A stretch of 64,000 nt of DNA from Actinoallomurus spadix (GCF_024055725.1 NZ_JAMXMX010000030.1:1-64000), one strand, 5' to 3'; positions 52,566 through 62,036 are shown, numbered from the stretch's first letter. The notes: generated from the letters alone by a model not told the origin. Numbers and translations are program-made.

Positions 52566-53528
52566 TCATTCTGGATCGTCGGTGCCGATCCTCGCGCGCA
52601 GGCGGACGACTCCGGCGTGGATGACGGGCGGCACGGTGATCAGGGTGACCACGGCGTCGACGACGCTCGTCCGCGCGGTCTCAAGGATCATCCAGCCGAT
52701 CAGGAGCGTCAGCGGCGTCCAGGTGCGCAGGTCCGTCCGCAGGAGCCAGCGGAGGCCGGTCAGGAGGCGCCGGGAGAGAACCTCCCGCGTTGGGCGGCGG
52801 CGCAGGGTCAGGGCCAAAGCGGGCATGCCGAGCGTGAGGCTCAGCGTGAACCGGGTCCGGGCGCGGCGGCTCGGCAGGACATCGAGCTCTCCGAGCCATT
52901 CGTCCAGGTAACGCGATCTGACCGCCGGCGGGAGTAACAGTGCACCGAGAGCGAGTGCCCGGACCGCCGCGCCGGTGTCCCCGGAGAGAACGCTGAGCCG
53001 TTCGCGCGCGAGCGACTCGAGCTCGTCCGAGACGTCCCGCAGGCCGAGGCGCATGGCGAGGGGCGCCATGACGTCCAGTGTCTGTTGGGCTCTCAGCCGC
53101 TGCTTCTCCTTCTCGAGGTACCGCAGGGTACGCATGTTGTGCAGCCGGTCCAGCACCTTCAGGGCGAGCACCCGGTCGTCGGCGGCGCCGATGGCCCCTG
53201 GGGCGTGCCGGTAGCCGAGGCCGGTGATGCTCGCGACCAGGGTGGCGATCTCGTCGCCGAACTCCTCGCGGAGCCGGGTGACGTCGCAGTCGGTGTCCTC
53301 GAGGATGTCATGCAGCAGGGCGGCGCAGACCGTCGCGACGTCCAACCCGGCGTCGATGGCGATCTCCGCGACCGCGACCGGATGGGTGATGTACGGGTCG
53401 CCGCTCTTGCGGAACTGGCCCTCGTGACAGCGGGCGGCGAACTCGTATGCGTGCCGGATCCTGTCGCGATCGGTGATCGGAACGTCGGCGGGCAAGCGAG
53501 CCAAGAGCGGCTCCAGCAGGGCGGTCAT
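52566..53528 (-). CDS. RelA/SpoT-type HD hydrolase domain protein with membrane tail
   Basis: 320 aa from ATG at 53528, overlapping the PadR stop (ATGA). HD residues: ARCHEGQFRKSGDPYITHP, ALLHDILEDTD, KVLDRLHNMRTL. No ppGpp synthetase domain follows. After about residue 200 come basic segments and about two hydrophobic helices. Hydrolysis of (p)ppGpp or a similar alarmone is inferred. Confidence 0.78.
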   Translation of the reverse strand: MTALLEPLLARLPADVPITDRDRIRHAYEFAARCHEGQFRKSGDPYITHPVAVAEIAIDAGLDVATVCAALLHDILEDTDCDVTRLREEFGDEIATLVASITGLGYRHAPGAIGAADDRVLALKVLDRLHNMRTLRYLEKEKQRLRAQQTLDVMAPLAMRLGLRDVSDELESLARERLSVLSGDTGAAVRALALGALLLPPAVRSRYLDEWLGELDVLPSRRARTRFTLSLTLGMPALALTLRRRPTREVLSRRLLTGLRWLLRTDLRTWTPLTLLIGWMILETARTSVVDAVVTLITVPPVIHAGVVRLRARIGTDDPE

Positions 53529-53851
53529 GAGGTCACCGACCGTGGCTTCGCGGCATGTCCGCGTGATCGCTCGGCACGCTCCAGGGCGGCGCTCGCACGT
53601 ACGGCGCCCTCGTCGGTGAGCGTGTAGTAGTAGCGGGCGCGCCGGCCTTCGGCCAGGTGTTCGGCCGCCGGCTCCTTGTGACGTTCGATCCAGCCGAAGT
53701 GCTCCAGGCGGGCAAGGATCGGGTAGATCGTGCCGCTGGGCTGACCGGTCTGCGCGCACAGCTCCAGCCCGAAGCGCCGCTTCGCCGGATCGGACAGCAT
53801 CAGTTTCAGGACGAGGATCGTCTGCAGAGTCATCCGGGGACCATCCACCAT
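53525..53851 (-). CDS. PadR-family regulator
   Basis: 108 aa from ATG 53851 (ATG 53833 and TTG 53872 are alternatives). Winged helix with MTLQTILVLKLMLSDP, SGTIYPILARLEHFGWIE and ARYYYTLTDEG. Coupled to the HD gene, which it probably controls. Upstream TCTAGATATC is AT-rich. Confidence 0.85.
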   Translation of the reverse strand: MVDGPRMTLQTILVLKLMLSDPAKRRFGLELCAQTGQPSGTIYPILARLEHFGWIERHKEPAAEHLAEGRRARYYYTLTDEGAVRASAALERAERSRGHAAKPRSVTS

Positions 53852-53941
53852 GTCTCGAACTCTAGATATCAAGTGCGAAGCGTCACATCGCTACTCGGGT
53901 GATGTTCCTCTGACCCGGGCCGCGGAGCGTCGACGACGGAA

Positions 53942-53976
53942 AGGCCGCGGGGCGATTCACGATCGCCCCGCGGCCT
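53942..53976 (-). terminator. terminator after the GH3 gene
   Basis: Perfect 15-bp stem AGGCCGCGGGGCGAT / ATCGCCCCGCGGCCT, loop TCACG, followed on the minus strand by TTT. Confidence 0.85.
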
Positions 53977-54010
53977 CCGCGGTGTCGGGTCCGGCCGGCG
54001 GCCGGTTCGG

Positions 54011-56254
54011 CTAGTGGATGGTCAGGTCGGCGGACTTGTCGCCGGCGACGATCTTGTATTGGCCCGGGAGCACCGCGCGGGTGCCGGAGCCGTTGATGTC
54101 GCCCTGCGTCACGGCGAGCCGGGAGCGCGGGAAGGACAGCGACACGGTGGTCGACTGGCCCGCCTTGAGCGGCACCCGGGTGAAGGCGACGAGGCGGTTC
54201 GGCGGGGTCAGGATCCGGCTGACCGGCAGCTGGGCGAAGACCGGAACGACGAAGTCGCCGTCGCGGGAGCCGGTGTTGGCGACCTTCACCGACACCTTCA
54301 CCGTGCCGCTCCCGGAGACCGAGACGCCCTGGACCGCGTACGTCGTGTACGACAGGCCCGCGCCGAAGGCGAACAGCGGGTCGTAGCCGGAGCTGGTGCC
54401 GCTGTTGGTGCCATTGAGCTGCTGGTAGAACATCGGCTCGTCGCCGGTGCTCTTCGGCCAGGAGACCGGCAGGCGGCCGCTCGGGTTGGCCTTGCCGAAC
54501 AGGACGTTCGCCACGGCCGTGCCGCCCTCGCTGCCGGGCAGCCAGGACATCAGCAGCTGCTTGGCGTCGGCCGCCTTGCCGAGTACGAGCGGCCGGTCGG
54601 CGACGACCACGACGATCACCGGCTTGCCGGTGGCCTGCAGCCGGTCGACGAGGTCCTGCTGGTCGGCGGACAGCTCCGGCAGCTCCTGGTCGCTGACGCC
54701 CTCGGCGCCGGGCTTGTCGCCCACCACCACGATCGCGGCGTCGGCACCCTTGGCCTGGTCGACCGCGTCGTCGGCGTCCGGGACGAGCTTGGCGTGGTCG
54801 CCGACGACGTTCTTGATGCCCTGGTAGACGGTGACGCCCGGGTCGTTGACGCCGTCGGGGATGCCCTGCCAGGCGATCGTCCAGCCGCCGTTCTGGTTCG
54901 GGATCGAGTCGGCGTTCGGGCCGGTCACGACGACCTTGCCGAGGTCCGTGGAGAGCGGCAGCACGTTGCCGTCGTTCTTCAGCAGGGTCTGCGACTCGGT
55001 CGCGGCCTTGACCGCGAGGTCCTTGTCCGTGCCGAGCACGGCCGCGTTGGCCTTGGACGCGTCCACGTACGGGTGCTCGAACAGGCCGAGCTTGAACTTC
55101 AGCGTCAGGATCCGGGAGACCGCCTCGTCGAGCCGGCGCTTGCTGACCGCTCCGCTCTTCACGTCGTCCGACAGGCCCTGGACGAACCCGTCGACCTCAC
55201 CGGGCGGCAGCATGCCCATGTCGACGCCGGCGTTGACCGCGATGGCCACGGCGCCCGCGTAGGTGTCGGTCAGGTGGTACGACGTGCGCAGGGCGTCGAC
55301 GTCGTTCCAGTCGCTGACCACCACGCCCTTGAAACCCCACTGGTGGCGCAGCAGGTCGGTCAGCAGGTAGTGCGAGGCGTGCGCCGGGATGCCGTTGATC
55401 GACCCGGAGTTCACCATGACGGTGTCCGCGCCCGCGTCCACGGCCGCCTTGTACGACGGCAGGAACGTGTCCTGGAGGTAGCGCGGGTCGATGTGGGACT
55501 CGGTGCGGTCGTGCCCGTTGAACGGCGCGGAGTAGCCGGCGAAGTGCTTCACCGTCGCGCTGACCTGCCCGGTCTTCTCGAGGCCGCAGACGTTGGCGGC
55601 GCCGAGCTCACCGGCGAGGTAGGGGTCCTCGGAGTAGGTCTCGTAGAAGCGGCCCCAGCGGGTGTCGCGCGAGATGTCCTGGACCGGGGCGAAGTCCCAC
55701 TGCGGGCCGGTCGCCTTCACGGCGCGGGCCGTCGACTCGCCCATCGCCTCGGAGAGCTGCGGGTCCCAGGTCGCGCCGACCCCGATCTGCTGGGGGAACT
55801 TGGTCGCGCCGAGCACGTTGTTGTGCCCGTGGACGGCGTCCACGCCGTACACGATCGGGATGTGCAGCCGGGAGTGATCGATCGCGTACTTCTGGACCGC
55901 GTTCACCATGTCGGCCCAGTCCTTGGGGGTGTTGTTCGGCGGGCTCTCGCCACCGCCGGACAGCACCGAGCCGACCTTCAGGTCGCCCAGGACGTGCTGC
56001 ATGCAGGACTCGGTGAGGGCGCCGCCCGACCACTGGCAGTCGCCCTGCATGTTGACGACGGCGGGCTGGGCGAGCTGGCCGACCTTCTCCTCGGTGGTCA
56101 TGCGCTTGAGGAGGTCGGCGACGCGGGAGGAGATGGAGGCGTGCGGGTCGAGGTAGCGGACCTGGGCGCTGGCGCCCGTCGCGGTCAGGGCCAGCCCCGA
56201 GGCGGTGATCGCTACGGCCGTCCCGATGCGGGCGGCCTTGATCCGGAGTCTCAT
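54011..56254 (-). CDS. bglX: secreted family 3 glycoside hydrolase (beta-glucosidase/xylosidase type)
   Basis: 747 aa from ATG 56254 (TTG 56257 also in frame; GGAG upstream). Sec signal peptide, residues 1-30, with cleavage ASA-QV. GH3 N-domain with GVDAVHGHNN and KHFAGYSAPFNG; nucleophile D315 in VVVSDWNDVD; C-domain LLKNDGNVLPLS; fibronectin III-like end. It hydrolyses beta-linked oligosaccharides outside the cell. Preceded by a ROK regulator and operator repeats. Confidence 0.92.
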   Translation of the reverse strand: MRLRIKAARIGTAVAITASGLALTATGASAQVRYLDPHASISSRVADLLKRMTTEEKVGQLAQPAVVNMQGDCQWSGGALTESCMQHVLGDLKVGSVLSGGGESPPNNTPKDWADMVNAVQKYAIDHSRLHIPIVYGVDAVHGHNNVLGATKFPQQIGVGATWDPQLSEAMGESTARAVKATGPQWDFAPVQDISRDTRWGRFYETYSEDPYLAGELGAANVCGLEKTGQVSATVKHFAGYSAPFNGHDRTESHIDPRYLQDTFLPSYKAAVDAGADTVMVNSGSINGIPAHASHYLLTDLLRHQWGFKGVVVSDWNDVDALRTSYHLTDTYAGAVAIAVNAGVDMGMLPPGEVDGFVQGLSDDVKSGAVSKRRLDEAVSRILTLKFKLGLFEHPYVDASKANAAVLGTDKDLAVKAATESQTLLKNDGNVLPLSTDLGKVVVTGPNADSIPNQNGGWTIAWQGIPDGVNDPGVTVYQGIKNVVGDHAKLVPDADDAVDQAKGADAAIVVVGDKPGAEGVSDQELPELSADQQDLVDRLQATGKPVIVVVVADRPLVLGKAADAKQLLMSWLPGSEGGTAVANVLFGKANPSGRLPVSWPKSTGDEPMFYQQLNGTNSGTSSGYDPLFAFGAGLSYTTYAVQGVSVSGSGTVKVSVKVANTGSRDGDFVVPVFAQLPVSRILTPPNRLVAFTRVPLKAGQSTTVSLSFPRSRLAVTQGDINGSGTRAVLPGQYKIVAGDKSADLTIH

Positions 56255-56303
56255 CAAGCGTTGCTCCAGGCGGGGGGTCAGGAGGGAGTGAGCCCTGCGA
56301 TCA

Positions 56304-56377
56304 AAGACCCAACGCAGGACTTAAATCAAGACCTGAACGCAAAATTGGCCGAAGCCTGCCACTTGCGTTCAGGTCTT
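56304..56377 (-). promoter_or_regulatory. ROK-type operator repeats between the regulator and GH3
   Basis: AAGACCTGAACGCAA (56328-56342) is inverted perfectly at 56363-56377, the second arm reaching into the ROK stop codon. A third, degenerate direct copy AAGACCCAACGCAG lies at 56304-56317. As a hairpin it could also terminate the ROK transcript. Confidence 0.65.
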
Positions 56378-57548
56378 AAACCGCCTCCCAGACGTTCATG
56401 ACCAGCGCCAACGCGCCGAGGACCTCGGCGCGGTCGCCGAGCACGCCGGGCACGATCGACACGAGCGCCGCCGCGCTGGCGACGGCCGAGCGCCGGACGG
56501 CCTCGGCCATCGGCTCGATCAGGAGGTCGCCCGCCCGTGCCAGGTCGCCGCCGACCACCACCAGGCGGGGATTGAGCAGGTTGCACAGGCTGGCCACGCC
56601 GGCCCCGGCGTACCGGCCCGCGTCACCGACCGCGCGCCGGCACGGGGCGTCGCCGGCCAGGGCCAGCTCCACGATCCGCGCCGTCGTCAGGCCGTCGCCG
56701 TGGGTCGGCCGCAGCAGGTCGGCGAGGTACCGGCCGCCGGCGTACGTCTCCAGGCAGCCACGGTTGCCGCACCGGCACATCGCGCCGTCCGCGTTCAGCG
56801 TGATGTGGCCGATCTCGCCGGCGGTGCCGCCCGGCCCGTGGTAGACGCGGCCGCCGATGACGATGCCGGCCCCCACCCCCGAGGCGATCTTGATGTAGGC
56901 GGCGTCGGTGTGGCCGCGCGCCGCCCCCCAGGTGACCTCGGCCAGCGCGCCGAGGTTCGCGTCGTTGTCCACGTGCACGGGACGGCCGAACCGCCGCCGG
57001 GCCTCCTCGGCCGCCTCGATGCCGGCCCACCCCGGCAGGATCGTGCTCGATCCGAGTGTGCCGCTCGCGGCGTCGATCGGCCCGGGCACCCCGAGCCCGA
57101 CGCCCAGCACGTCCGCCCTCGTCGCGCCCACGCCGGCCAGCAGCCCGTCCATCAGGTGCTCGGCCGCCCCCAGCCCGTCTGCGGCCGACGCCCCCACGTC
57201 GAGGGGCATCGCCTCCTCGGCGACCACCTCGCGGGCCAGGTTGCCGATCGCCACCCGCAGGTGCGAGTGGCCGAAGTCGACGCCGACGGCGAGCCCGGCG
57301 GAGGGTGCCAGCGACACGGCGCGGGCCCGGCGGCCGCCCGCCGACGTCGGCGTCGTGACCAGCACGCCGCGCGCCGCCAGCTCCCGCACGATGTTGGAGA
57401 CGGTCGCCCGCGACAGGCCCGTGCTCCGGGCGATGTCGGCCTGGGTCGGCGCTCCGGCCTCGCGTACGGCCTGGATCACCCGGCGCTGGTTCGCCTCCCG
57501 GAGCGACGACTGCGATCCGGGCGTCGCGGATGAGCCTGGCGTCGGCAT
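56376..57548 (-). CDS. ROK-family transcriptional repressor
   Basis: 390 aa from ATG at 57548 with GAGGGGA upstream. Winged helix QADIARSTGLSRATVSNIV, then ROK sugar-binding domain (GVDFGHSHLRVAIG, VHVDNDANLGALAEV) with zinc motif CRCGNRGCLETY. It senses a sugar and likely controls the GH3 gene downstream. Confidence 0.9.
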   Translation of the reverse strand: MPTPGSSATPGSQSSLREANQRRVIQAVREAGAPTQADIARSTGLSRATVSNIVRELAARGVLVTTPTSAGGRRARAVSLAPSAGLAVGVDFGHSHLRVAIGNLAREVVAEEAMPLDVGASAADGLGAAEHLMDGLLAGVGATRADVLGVGLGVPGPIDAASGTLGSSTILPGWAGIEAAEEARRRFGRPVHVDNDANLGALAEVTWGAARGHTDAAYIKIASGVGAGIVIGGRVYHGPGGTAGEIGHITLNADGAMCRCGNRGCLETYAGGRYLADLLRPTHGDGLTTARIVELALAGDAPCRRAVGDAGRYAGAGVASLCNLLNPRLVVVGGDLARAGDLLIEPMAEAVRRSAVASAAALVSIVPGVLGDRAEVLGALALVMNVWEAV

Positions 57549-57661
57549 GGAGTCCCCTCGCGTTCAAGAAGTGAACTCAAGGCTACGCGTGTCTCTCCCC
57601 GCCCTGCGCCGATGGCCGGGTACGGCCCGCCCGGATCCCCCCTTCCGGCTCTGCCGGAGTG

Positions 57662-58699
57662 TCAGTTCCCCCCGTTGTCGCCGCCGCGGGCGAACCGGCC
57701 GAACAGCCGCTCCCCGGCGTTGACGGCACCCTCGGCGACGCCCTTGACGGTGCCGATGAACGGGTCCGCGCTGCGGTTCCAGGACTCCCGGTAGGCGTTC
57801 GCCGCGTTCTTGATCTCCTCGGTGATCGAGGCATTGCCGTCGTCCGCGCGGCGCTCGTAGTCCCCGCCGAGGATCCGGGTGTACTCCCCGTCACGGGCCC
57901 ACCGGTCCAGCTCGGCGAACCGGATCACGGCGTACGGGTGCGAGCGGTTCAGCAGGTTGAGGAACTTCAGGAGCCCGTCGCGCACGTCACCGGCCGCGTC
58001 GTACTCCCGTGCCTGCTCCAGGAACGCCTCGCCGTCCATCTCCGACAGGCGCGCGCCGCCCGCCAGCTTCATCAGCGCCCGCTTGCCGGCCTCGACGTCC
58101 TGGCCCGCCAGCAGGCCCGCGCGGTCCGCCGACAGCTCGGACTTGCGCTGCCATTCGTTCAGCCCCATCAGGATCGCCGCGATCGCGATGTTACCCAGCG
58201 GCAGCCACGCGATCCGGGCGCCGAGGTTGGTGAGGATCATGGCCATCGTCCGGTACACCGCGTGCCCGGACAGGACGTGCCCGACCTCGTGCCCGATCAC
58301 GAACCGCAGCTCCTCGTCGTCGAGGAGGTCGATCAGGCCGGTGTTGAGGACGATGAACGGGGTGTCGACACCGATCGTCATGGCGTTCGGCGCCGGGTCC
58401 TGCGTGACGTACACCTCCGGAACCTGCGGCAGATCGAGGATGTAGGCGCTGTCCCGGACGATGTCGTGGATGTGGCGGTACTGGCGCTCGCCCGCGCGTA
58501 CGGTGCCGCCGAGGACCATCAGGCGGATCGCGCGCTCGCTGAACAGCCCGGCGAGGCGCCGCAGCACCGTGTCGAAGCCGGTGAGCGACCGGAGGGCGAC
58601 GAGCGCCGACCGGTCCGCGGGATGCTCATAGGCGCGGGAACTGATTCCCGGAAAGCGGGTGCGAGAACGGTCGGGTGTATTGCTCGTCATATTCGGCAT
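57662..58699 (-). CDS. M48-family metalloprotease (HtpX-like)
   Basis: 345 aa (ATG 58699; ATG 58690 possible). Zinc motif HEVGH in FVIGHEVGHVLSGH and third ligand Glu in KSELSADRAG. A hydrophobic stretch (ARIAWLPLGNIAIAAILMG) lies between. Membrane-associated protein quality control is likely. Confidence 0.87.
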   Translation of the reverse strand: MPNMTSNTPDRSRTRFPGISSRAYEHPADRSALVALRSLTGFDTVLRRLAGLFSERAIRLMVLGGTVRAGERQYRHIHDIVRDSAYILDLPQVPEVYVTQDPAPNAMTIGVDTPFIVLNTGLIDLLDDEELRFVIGHEVGHVLSGHAVYRTMAMILTNLGARIAWLPLGNIAIAAILMGLNEWQRKSELSADRAGLLAGQDVEAGKRALMKLAGGARLSEMDGEAFLEQAREYDAAGDVRDGLLKFLNLLNRSHPYAVIRFAELDRWARDGEYTRILGGDYERRADDGNASITEEIKNAANAYRESWNRSADPFIGTVKGVAEGAVNAGERLFGRFARGGDNGGN

Positions 58700-58830
58700 G
58701 CTAGTTCTGACGGCCGGTCAGAGCGCGGAGTTCCCCGGGCGGGATCCGGCCAGGTCCGCGCCGGGCCGCGCGGAGGACGTTCCTCGCCGACCCCTTGCGC
58801 GGCGGTGGGCGGCGGCTGTCTACTCCCTGC

Positions 58831-60099
58831 ATGGCGGAGGCGTACGGGCCGGAGCCCGCGGAGACGATGTCGCGCGACGAGCTCGCCGTGGTGCGGCAGC
58901 GCCGGCTGCGCGACCTGATCGACCGGCTGATCGCGGCGGACGGCCTGCAGGGCGGGCGGCTGCGCGCCGCCGGCGTGGACGGCGGCCAGGACGTCACGCT
59001 CGACGACCTGCACCGGCTGCCCTTCACCACCAAACAGGACCTGTGGGACTCCTACCCGTACGGCATGGTCGCCGTGCCCAGGGAGGAGATCGCCGCCGTG
59101 CACGGGTCCAGCGGCACCGGCGGGCGGCCCACCCTCGTCGCCTACACCAAGCGGGATCTGGCGCTCTGGGCGCGGATGTGCGCGCGGTCGCTGGCCTGCG
59201 CGGGCGCGGCGCCCGGCAGCGTGGTGCACAACGCGTACGGGTACGGCCTGTTCACCGGCGGCCTCGGCATCCATCAGGGCGCGCTGGCCCTCGGCGTGAC
59301 CGTCGTGCCGATGTCGGGCGGCATGACCGAACGCCAGCTCCGCCTGCTCGCCGACCTGCGCCCCGACATCCTGACCTGCACGCCGTCGTACGCCGTGCGG
59401 CTGGGCGAGGCGGCGCGCGCGGCCGGGATCGAGCTGCGCCTCAAGGCGGGCCTGTTCGGGGCCGAGCCCTGGTCGGAGGGGCTGCGCTCGACGATCGAGG
59501 AGCTGCTGGGCCTCGCCGCCCTGGACATCTACGGCCTGTCGGAGATCATCGGACCGGGTGTGGCGACCGAGTGCCTGGAGCGTTCCGGGCTGCACGTGAA
59601 CGAGGACCACTTCCTCGTCGAGGCGGTCGACGCCTCCGGCGCCCCTGTACCGGACGGTACGCCGGGGGAGCTGGTGTTCAGCACCCCGAAGGAGGCCATG
59701 CCGCTGCTGCGGTACCGCACCGGCGACGTCGCGTCGCTGTCCCGCGAACCCTGCCCGTGCGGCCGCACCCTCGTCCGGATGAGCAAGGTGCTGGGCCGCC
59801 GCGACGACATGCTCGTCATCCGCGGCGTGAACGTCTTCCCCCGCCAGATCGAGTCCGTCGTCGTACGGCACGCCTCGCCGCACTACCAGGTCGTCGTCGA
59901 CCGCCGGACCCCCATGCCGCGGCTCGTCGTGGCCTGCGAGGGCGCCGGGCAGGGGCTGGCGCCGGCGCTCGCCGCGGAGCTGGGCCTGTCGTGCGACGTA
60001 CGGGACCTGCCGCCCGGGACGATCCCGCGCGCGGACGGCAAGGCCGTCCGGGTGGTGACGTGGGACTCGGGAGAACCACCCCTGCCCGGCCTCGACTGA
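58831..60099 (+). CDS. PaaK-like phenylacetate-CoA ligase family adenylating enzyme
   Basis: 422 aa from ATG 58831. AMP-binding motif VHGSSGTGGRPTLVAYT, DIYGLSEIIGPGVATEC and LRYRTGDVASL; a CPCGRT cysteine pair as in PaaK. Activates an aryl or aryl-acetic acid as CoA ester. No paa genes nearby, so substrate is open. Confidence 0.82.
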   Translation: MAEAYGPEPAETMSRDELAVVRQRRLRDLIDRLIAADGLQGGRLRAAGVDGGQDVTLDDLHRLPFTTKQDLWDSYPYGMVAVPREEIAAVHGSSGTGGRPTLVAYTKRDLALWARMCARSLACAGAAPGSVVHNAYGYGLFTGGLGIHQGALALGVTVVPMSGGMTERQLRLLADLRPDILTCTPSYAVRLGEAARAAGIELRLKAGLFGAEPWSEGLRSTIEELLGLAALDIYGLSEIIGPGVATECLERSGLHVNEDHFLVEAVDASGAPVPDGTPGELVFSTPKEAMPLLRYRTGDVASLSREPCPCGRTLVRMSKVLGRRDDMLVIRGVNVFPRQIESVVVRHASPHYQVVVDRRTPMPRLVVACEGAGQGLAPALAAELGLSCDVRDLPPGTIPRADGKAVRVVTWDSGEPPLPGLD

Positions 60100-60210
60100 C
60101 CTCCCGCCGGCCGGGGGACGATGTCACGCGAAGGGGCAATGACGCGGTCCGCGATCGGTAAGGAGGGCCGCGGTGAAACACCGGAGACACGTGCTTACTA
60201 AGGTCGCCGC

Positions 60211-60282
60211 ATGAGCGAGCGCAGCGAGCGAGACGACGAACGCGGCCTCCCGGTCACTCGCCCGGCGAAGGAGGGCGCATGA
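60211..60282 (+). CDS. possible 23-aa upstream ORF of nadD (dispersed-repeat type)
   Basis: ATGAGCGAGCGCAGCGAGCG opens an ORF whose stop overlaps the nadD ATG (ATGA). This GAGCGAGCGCAGCGAG-type sequence recurs near gene starts in many actinomycete genomes, so it may be a repeat rather than a gene. Confidence 0.3.
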   Translation: MSERSERDDERGLPVTRPAKEGA

Positions 60283-60881
60283 CCGCCCCGCAGCGCCGCC
60301 GCATCGGAATCATGGGCGGCACGTTCGACCCCATCCACCACGGTCACCTCGTGGCGGCGAGTGAGGTCGCCCACCTGTTCCGGCTCGATGAGGTCGTCTT
60401 CGTGCCGACCGGCCAGCCATGGATGAAGGAGGGCCGCAAGACCTCGGCCGCGGAGGACCGCTACCTGATGACGGTCATCGCGACCGCCTCGAACCCGCGA
60501 TTCTCGGTCAGCCGGGTCGACATCGAGCGGCCCGGGCTCACGTACACGATCGACACCCTCCGCGAGATGCGCGAAATATACGGTCCTGACGTTGAGTTGT
60601 ACTTCATCACCGGTGCCGACGCGCTGGCCCAGATGTTGACGTGGCGAGACACTGATGAGTTGTTCCGGCTCGCGCATTTCATAGGGTGTACCCGGCCCGG
60701 ACACCACCTCGCCGATCCCGGCCTTCCCGAAGGCGGTGTCAGCCTGGTCGAGGTGCCCGCGCTGGCGATCTCCTCGACCGAGTGCCGCGAGCGGGTACGA
60801 GCCGGGGAACCCGTCTGGTACCTCGTCCCAGACGGAATCGTGCAGTACATAAACAAACGGGGGCTTTATCGTGACGGTTGA
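60279..60881 (+). CDS. nadD: nicotinate-nucleotide adenylyltransferase
   Basis: 200 aa with AAGGAGG upstream. Nucleotidyltransferase motif [11 protein letters not shown] (residues 13-23) and [10 protein letters not shown] near the C-terminus. Joins ATP to nicotinate mononucleotide in NAD synthesis. Heads nadD-rsfS-phosphoglycerate mutase. Confidence 0.96.
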   Translation: MTAPQRRRIGIMGGTFDPIHHGHLVAASEVAHLFRLDEVVFVPTGQPWMKEGRKTSAAEDRYLMTVIATASNPRFSVSRVDIERPGLTYTIDTLREMREIYGPDVELYFITGADALAQMLTWRDTDELFRLAHFIGCTRPGHHLADPGLPEGGVSLVEVPALAISSTECRERVRAGEPVWYLVPDGIVQYINKRGLYRDG

Positions 60882-60916
60882 CGGTAACGCCCCACGAGGA
60901 GGATAACGACCACACC

Positions 60917-61324
60917 GTGACCGCATCCGAGAGGGCCAACCAGCTGGTCCAGATCGCCGCCGAGGCCGCGGCCGAGAAGCTGGCCGACAACATCATCGCG
61001 TACGACGTGAGCGACCAGCTCGTCATCACCGACGCGTTCGTCCTGTGCTCGGCGGCCAACGACCGCCAGGTGCGCTCCATCGTCGACGAGATCGAGAAGA
61101 GGCTGCGCGAGGACGCCGGCGCCAAGCCGATCCGCCGCGAGGGCGAACGCGAGGGGCGCTGGGTGCTCCTCGACTACGCCGACATCATCGTGCACGTCCA
61201 GCACGAGGAGGACCGCGTCTACTACGCGCTCGAACGCCTGTGGAAGGACTGCCCGCCGGTTCCCCTGCCGGAGGACATCAACGCCCACTCCGAACAGCGC
61301 GTACGGGCCGGTGACGGTCAGTGA
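60917..61324 (+). CDS. rsfS: ribosome silencing factor
   Basis: 135 aa from GTG 60917; AGGAGG at 60897-60902 is rather distant, and TTG 60878 is in frame, but the product from GTG fits the family start. Motifs ASERANQLVQIAAEAA, DAFVLCSAAN and GRWVLLDYADIIVHV. Binds L14 and blocks subunit joining. Confidence 0.93.
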   Translation: MTASERANQLVQIAAEAAAEKLADNIIAYDVSDQLVITDAFVLCSAANDRQVRSIVDEIEKRLREDAGAKPIRREGEREGRWVLLDYADIIVHVQHEEDRVYYALERLWKDCPPVPLPEDINAHSEQRVRAGDGQ

Positions 61325-61959
61325 CCGAAGTGCGTAAGATCGTGCTGTGGCGGCACGGTCAGACGTCCTGGAACGTCGAACGCCGCTTCCAGGGATCCAC
61401 CGACATCCCACTCGACGACACGGGCCGCGAACAGGCCGCCCGGGCCGCACGGCTCCTCGCCGCGCTCCGCCCGAGCGCCATCATCGCGTCCCCGCTGCAG
61501 CGCGCGGCCGACACGGCCCAGGCGCTCAGCGCCGTCACCGGCCTGCCCGTCACCCCCGACCGCGACCTGATCGAACGCGGCGGCGGGGAATGGGAAGGGC
61601 TGACCAACGCCGAGATCCGGGCGAAGTACCCCGCCGAGCACGCCCTCTGGCAGCCGCCCGGCGGCGAGACCACCGAGCAGGTGTCCAAGCGGGTCACCGC
61701 CGCCTTCGAACGGGGCCTCGCCCAGATTCCGGCGGGCGGCCTGCTCGTCGTCGCCTCCCACGGCGCCGCACTGCGGCTCGGCATGCTCCGCTGGCTCGGC
61801 TTCCCCGAAGAGCTCTGGGGCCGGTTCGGCGGACTGTCCAACTGCTGCTGGTCCGTCCTCGAAGAGGGCCGCAGCGGCTGGCGCCTCGCCGAGCACAACG
61901 CCGGCACCCTGCCGGAGCCCGTGCTCAGCGACGACCGCGCCGCCGAAGGCGACGCGTGA
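61321..61959 (+). CDS. histidine phosphatase (phosphoglycerate mutase-like)
   Basis: 212 aa, GTG start overlapping the rsfS stop (GTGA). Catalytic RHG in LWRHGQTSWN and second histidine in VVASHGAALRLGM. This position after rsfS is conserved in actinobacteria; acts on an unknown phosphate ester. Confidence 0.87.
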   Translation: MTEVRKIVLWRHGQTSWNVERRFQGSTDIPLDDTGREQAARAARLLAALRPSAIIASPLQRAADTAQALSAVTGLPVTPDRDLIERGGGEWEGLTNAEIRAKYPAEHALWQPPGGETTEQVSKRVTAAFERGLAQIPAGGLLVVASHGAALRLGMLRWLGFPEELWGRFGGLSNCCWSVLEEGRSGWRLAEHNAGTLPEPVLSDDRAAEGDA

Positions 61960-62007
61960 CGCCGCGATGAGTCGTTCACCCAGTTCAGGGCCGTGCCGGG
62001 CATTCGA

Positions 62008-62036
62008 TTACAGGTCTGGTCGCGGATTCCTATAGA
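62008..62036 (+). promoter_or_regulatory. probable tRNA-Ala promoter
   Basis: TTACAG, 17 bp, TATAGA, ending 42 bp before the tRNA 5' end. Confidence 0.55.
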
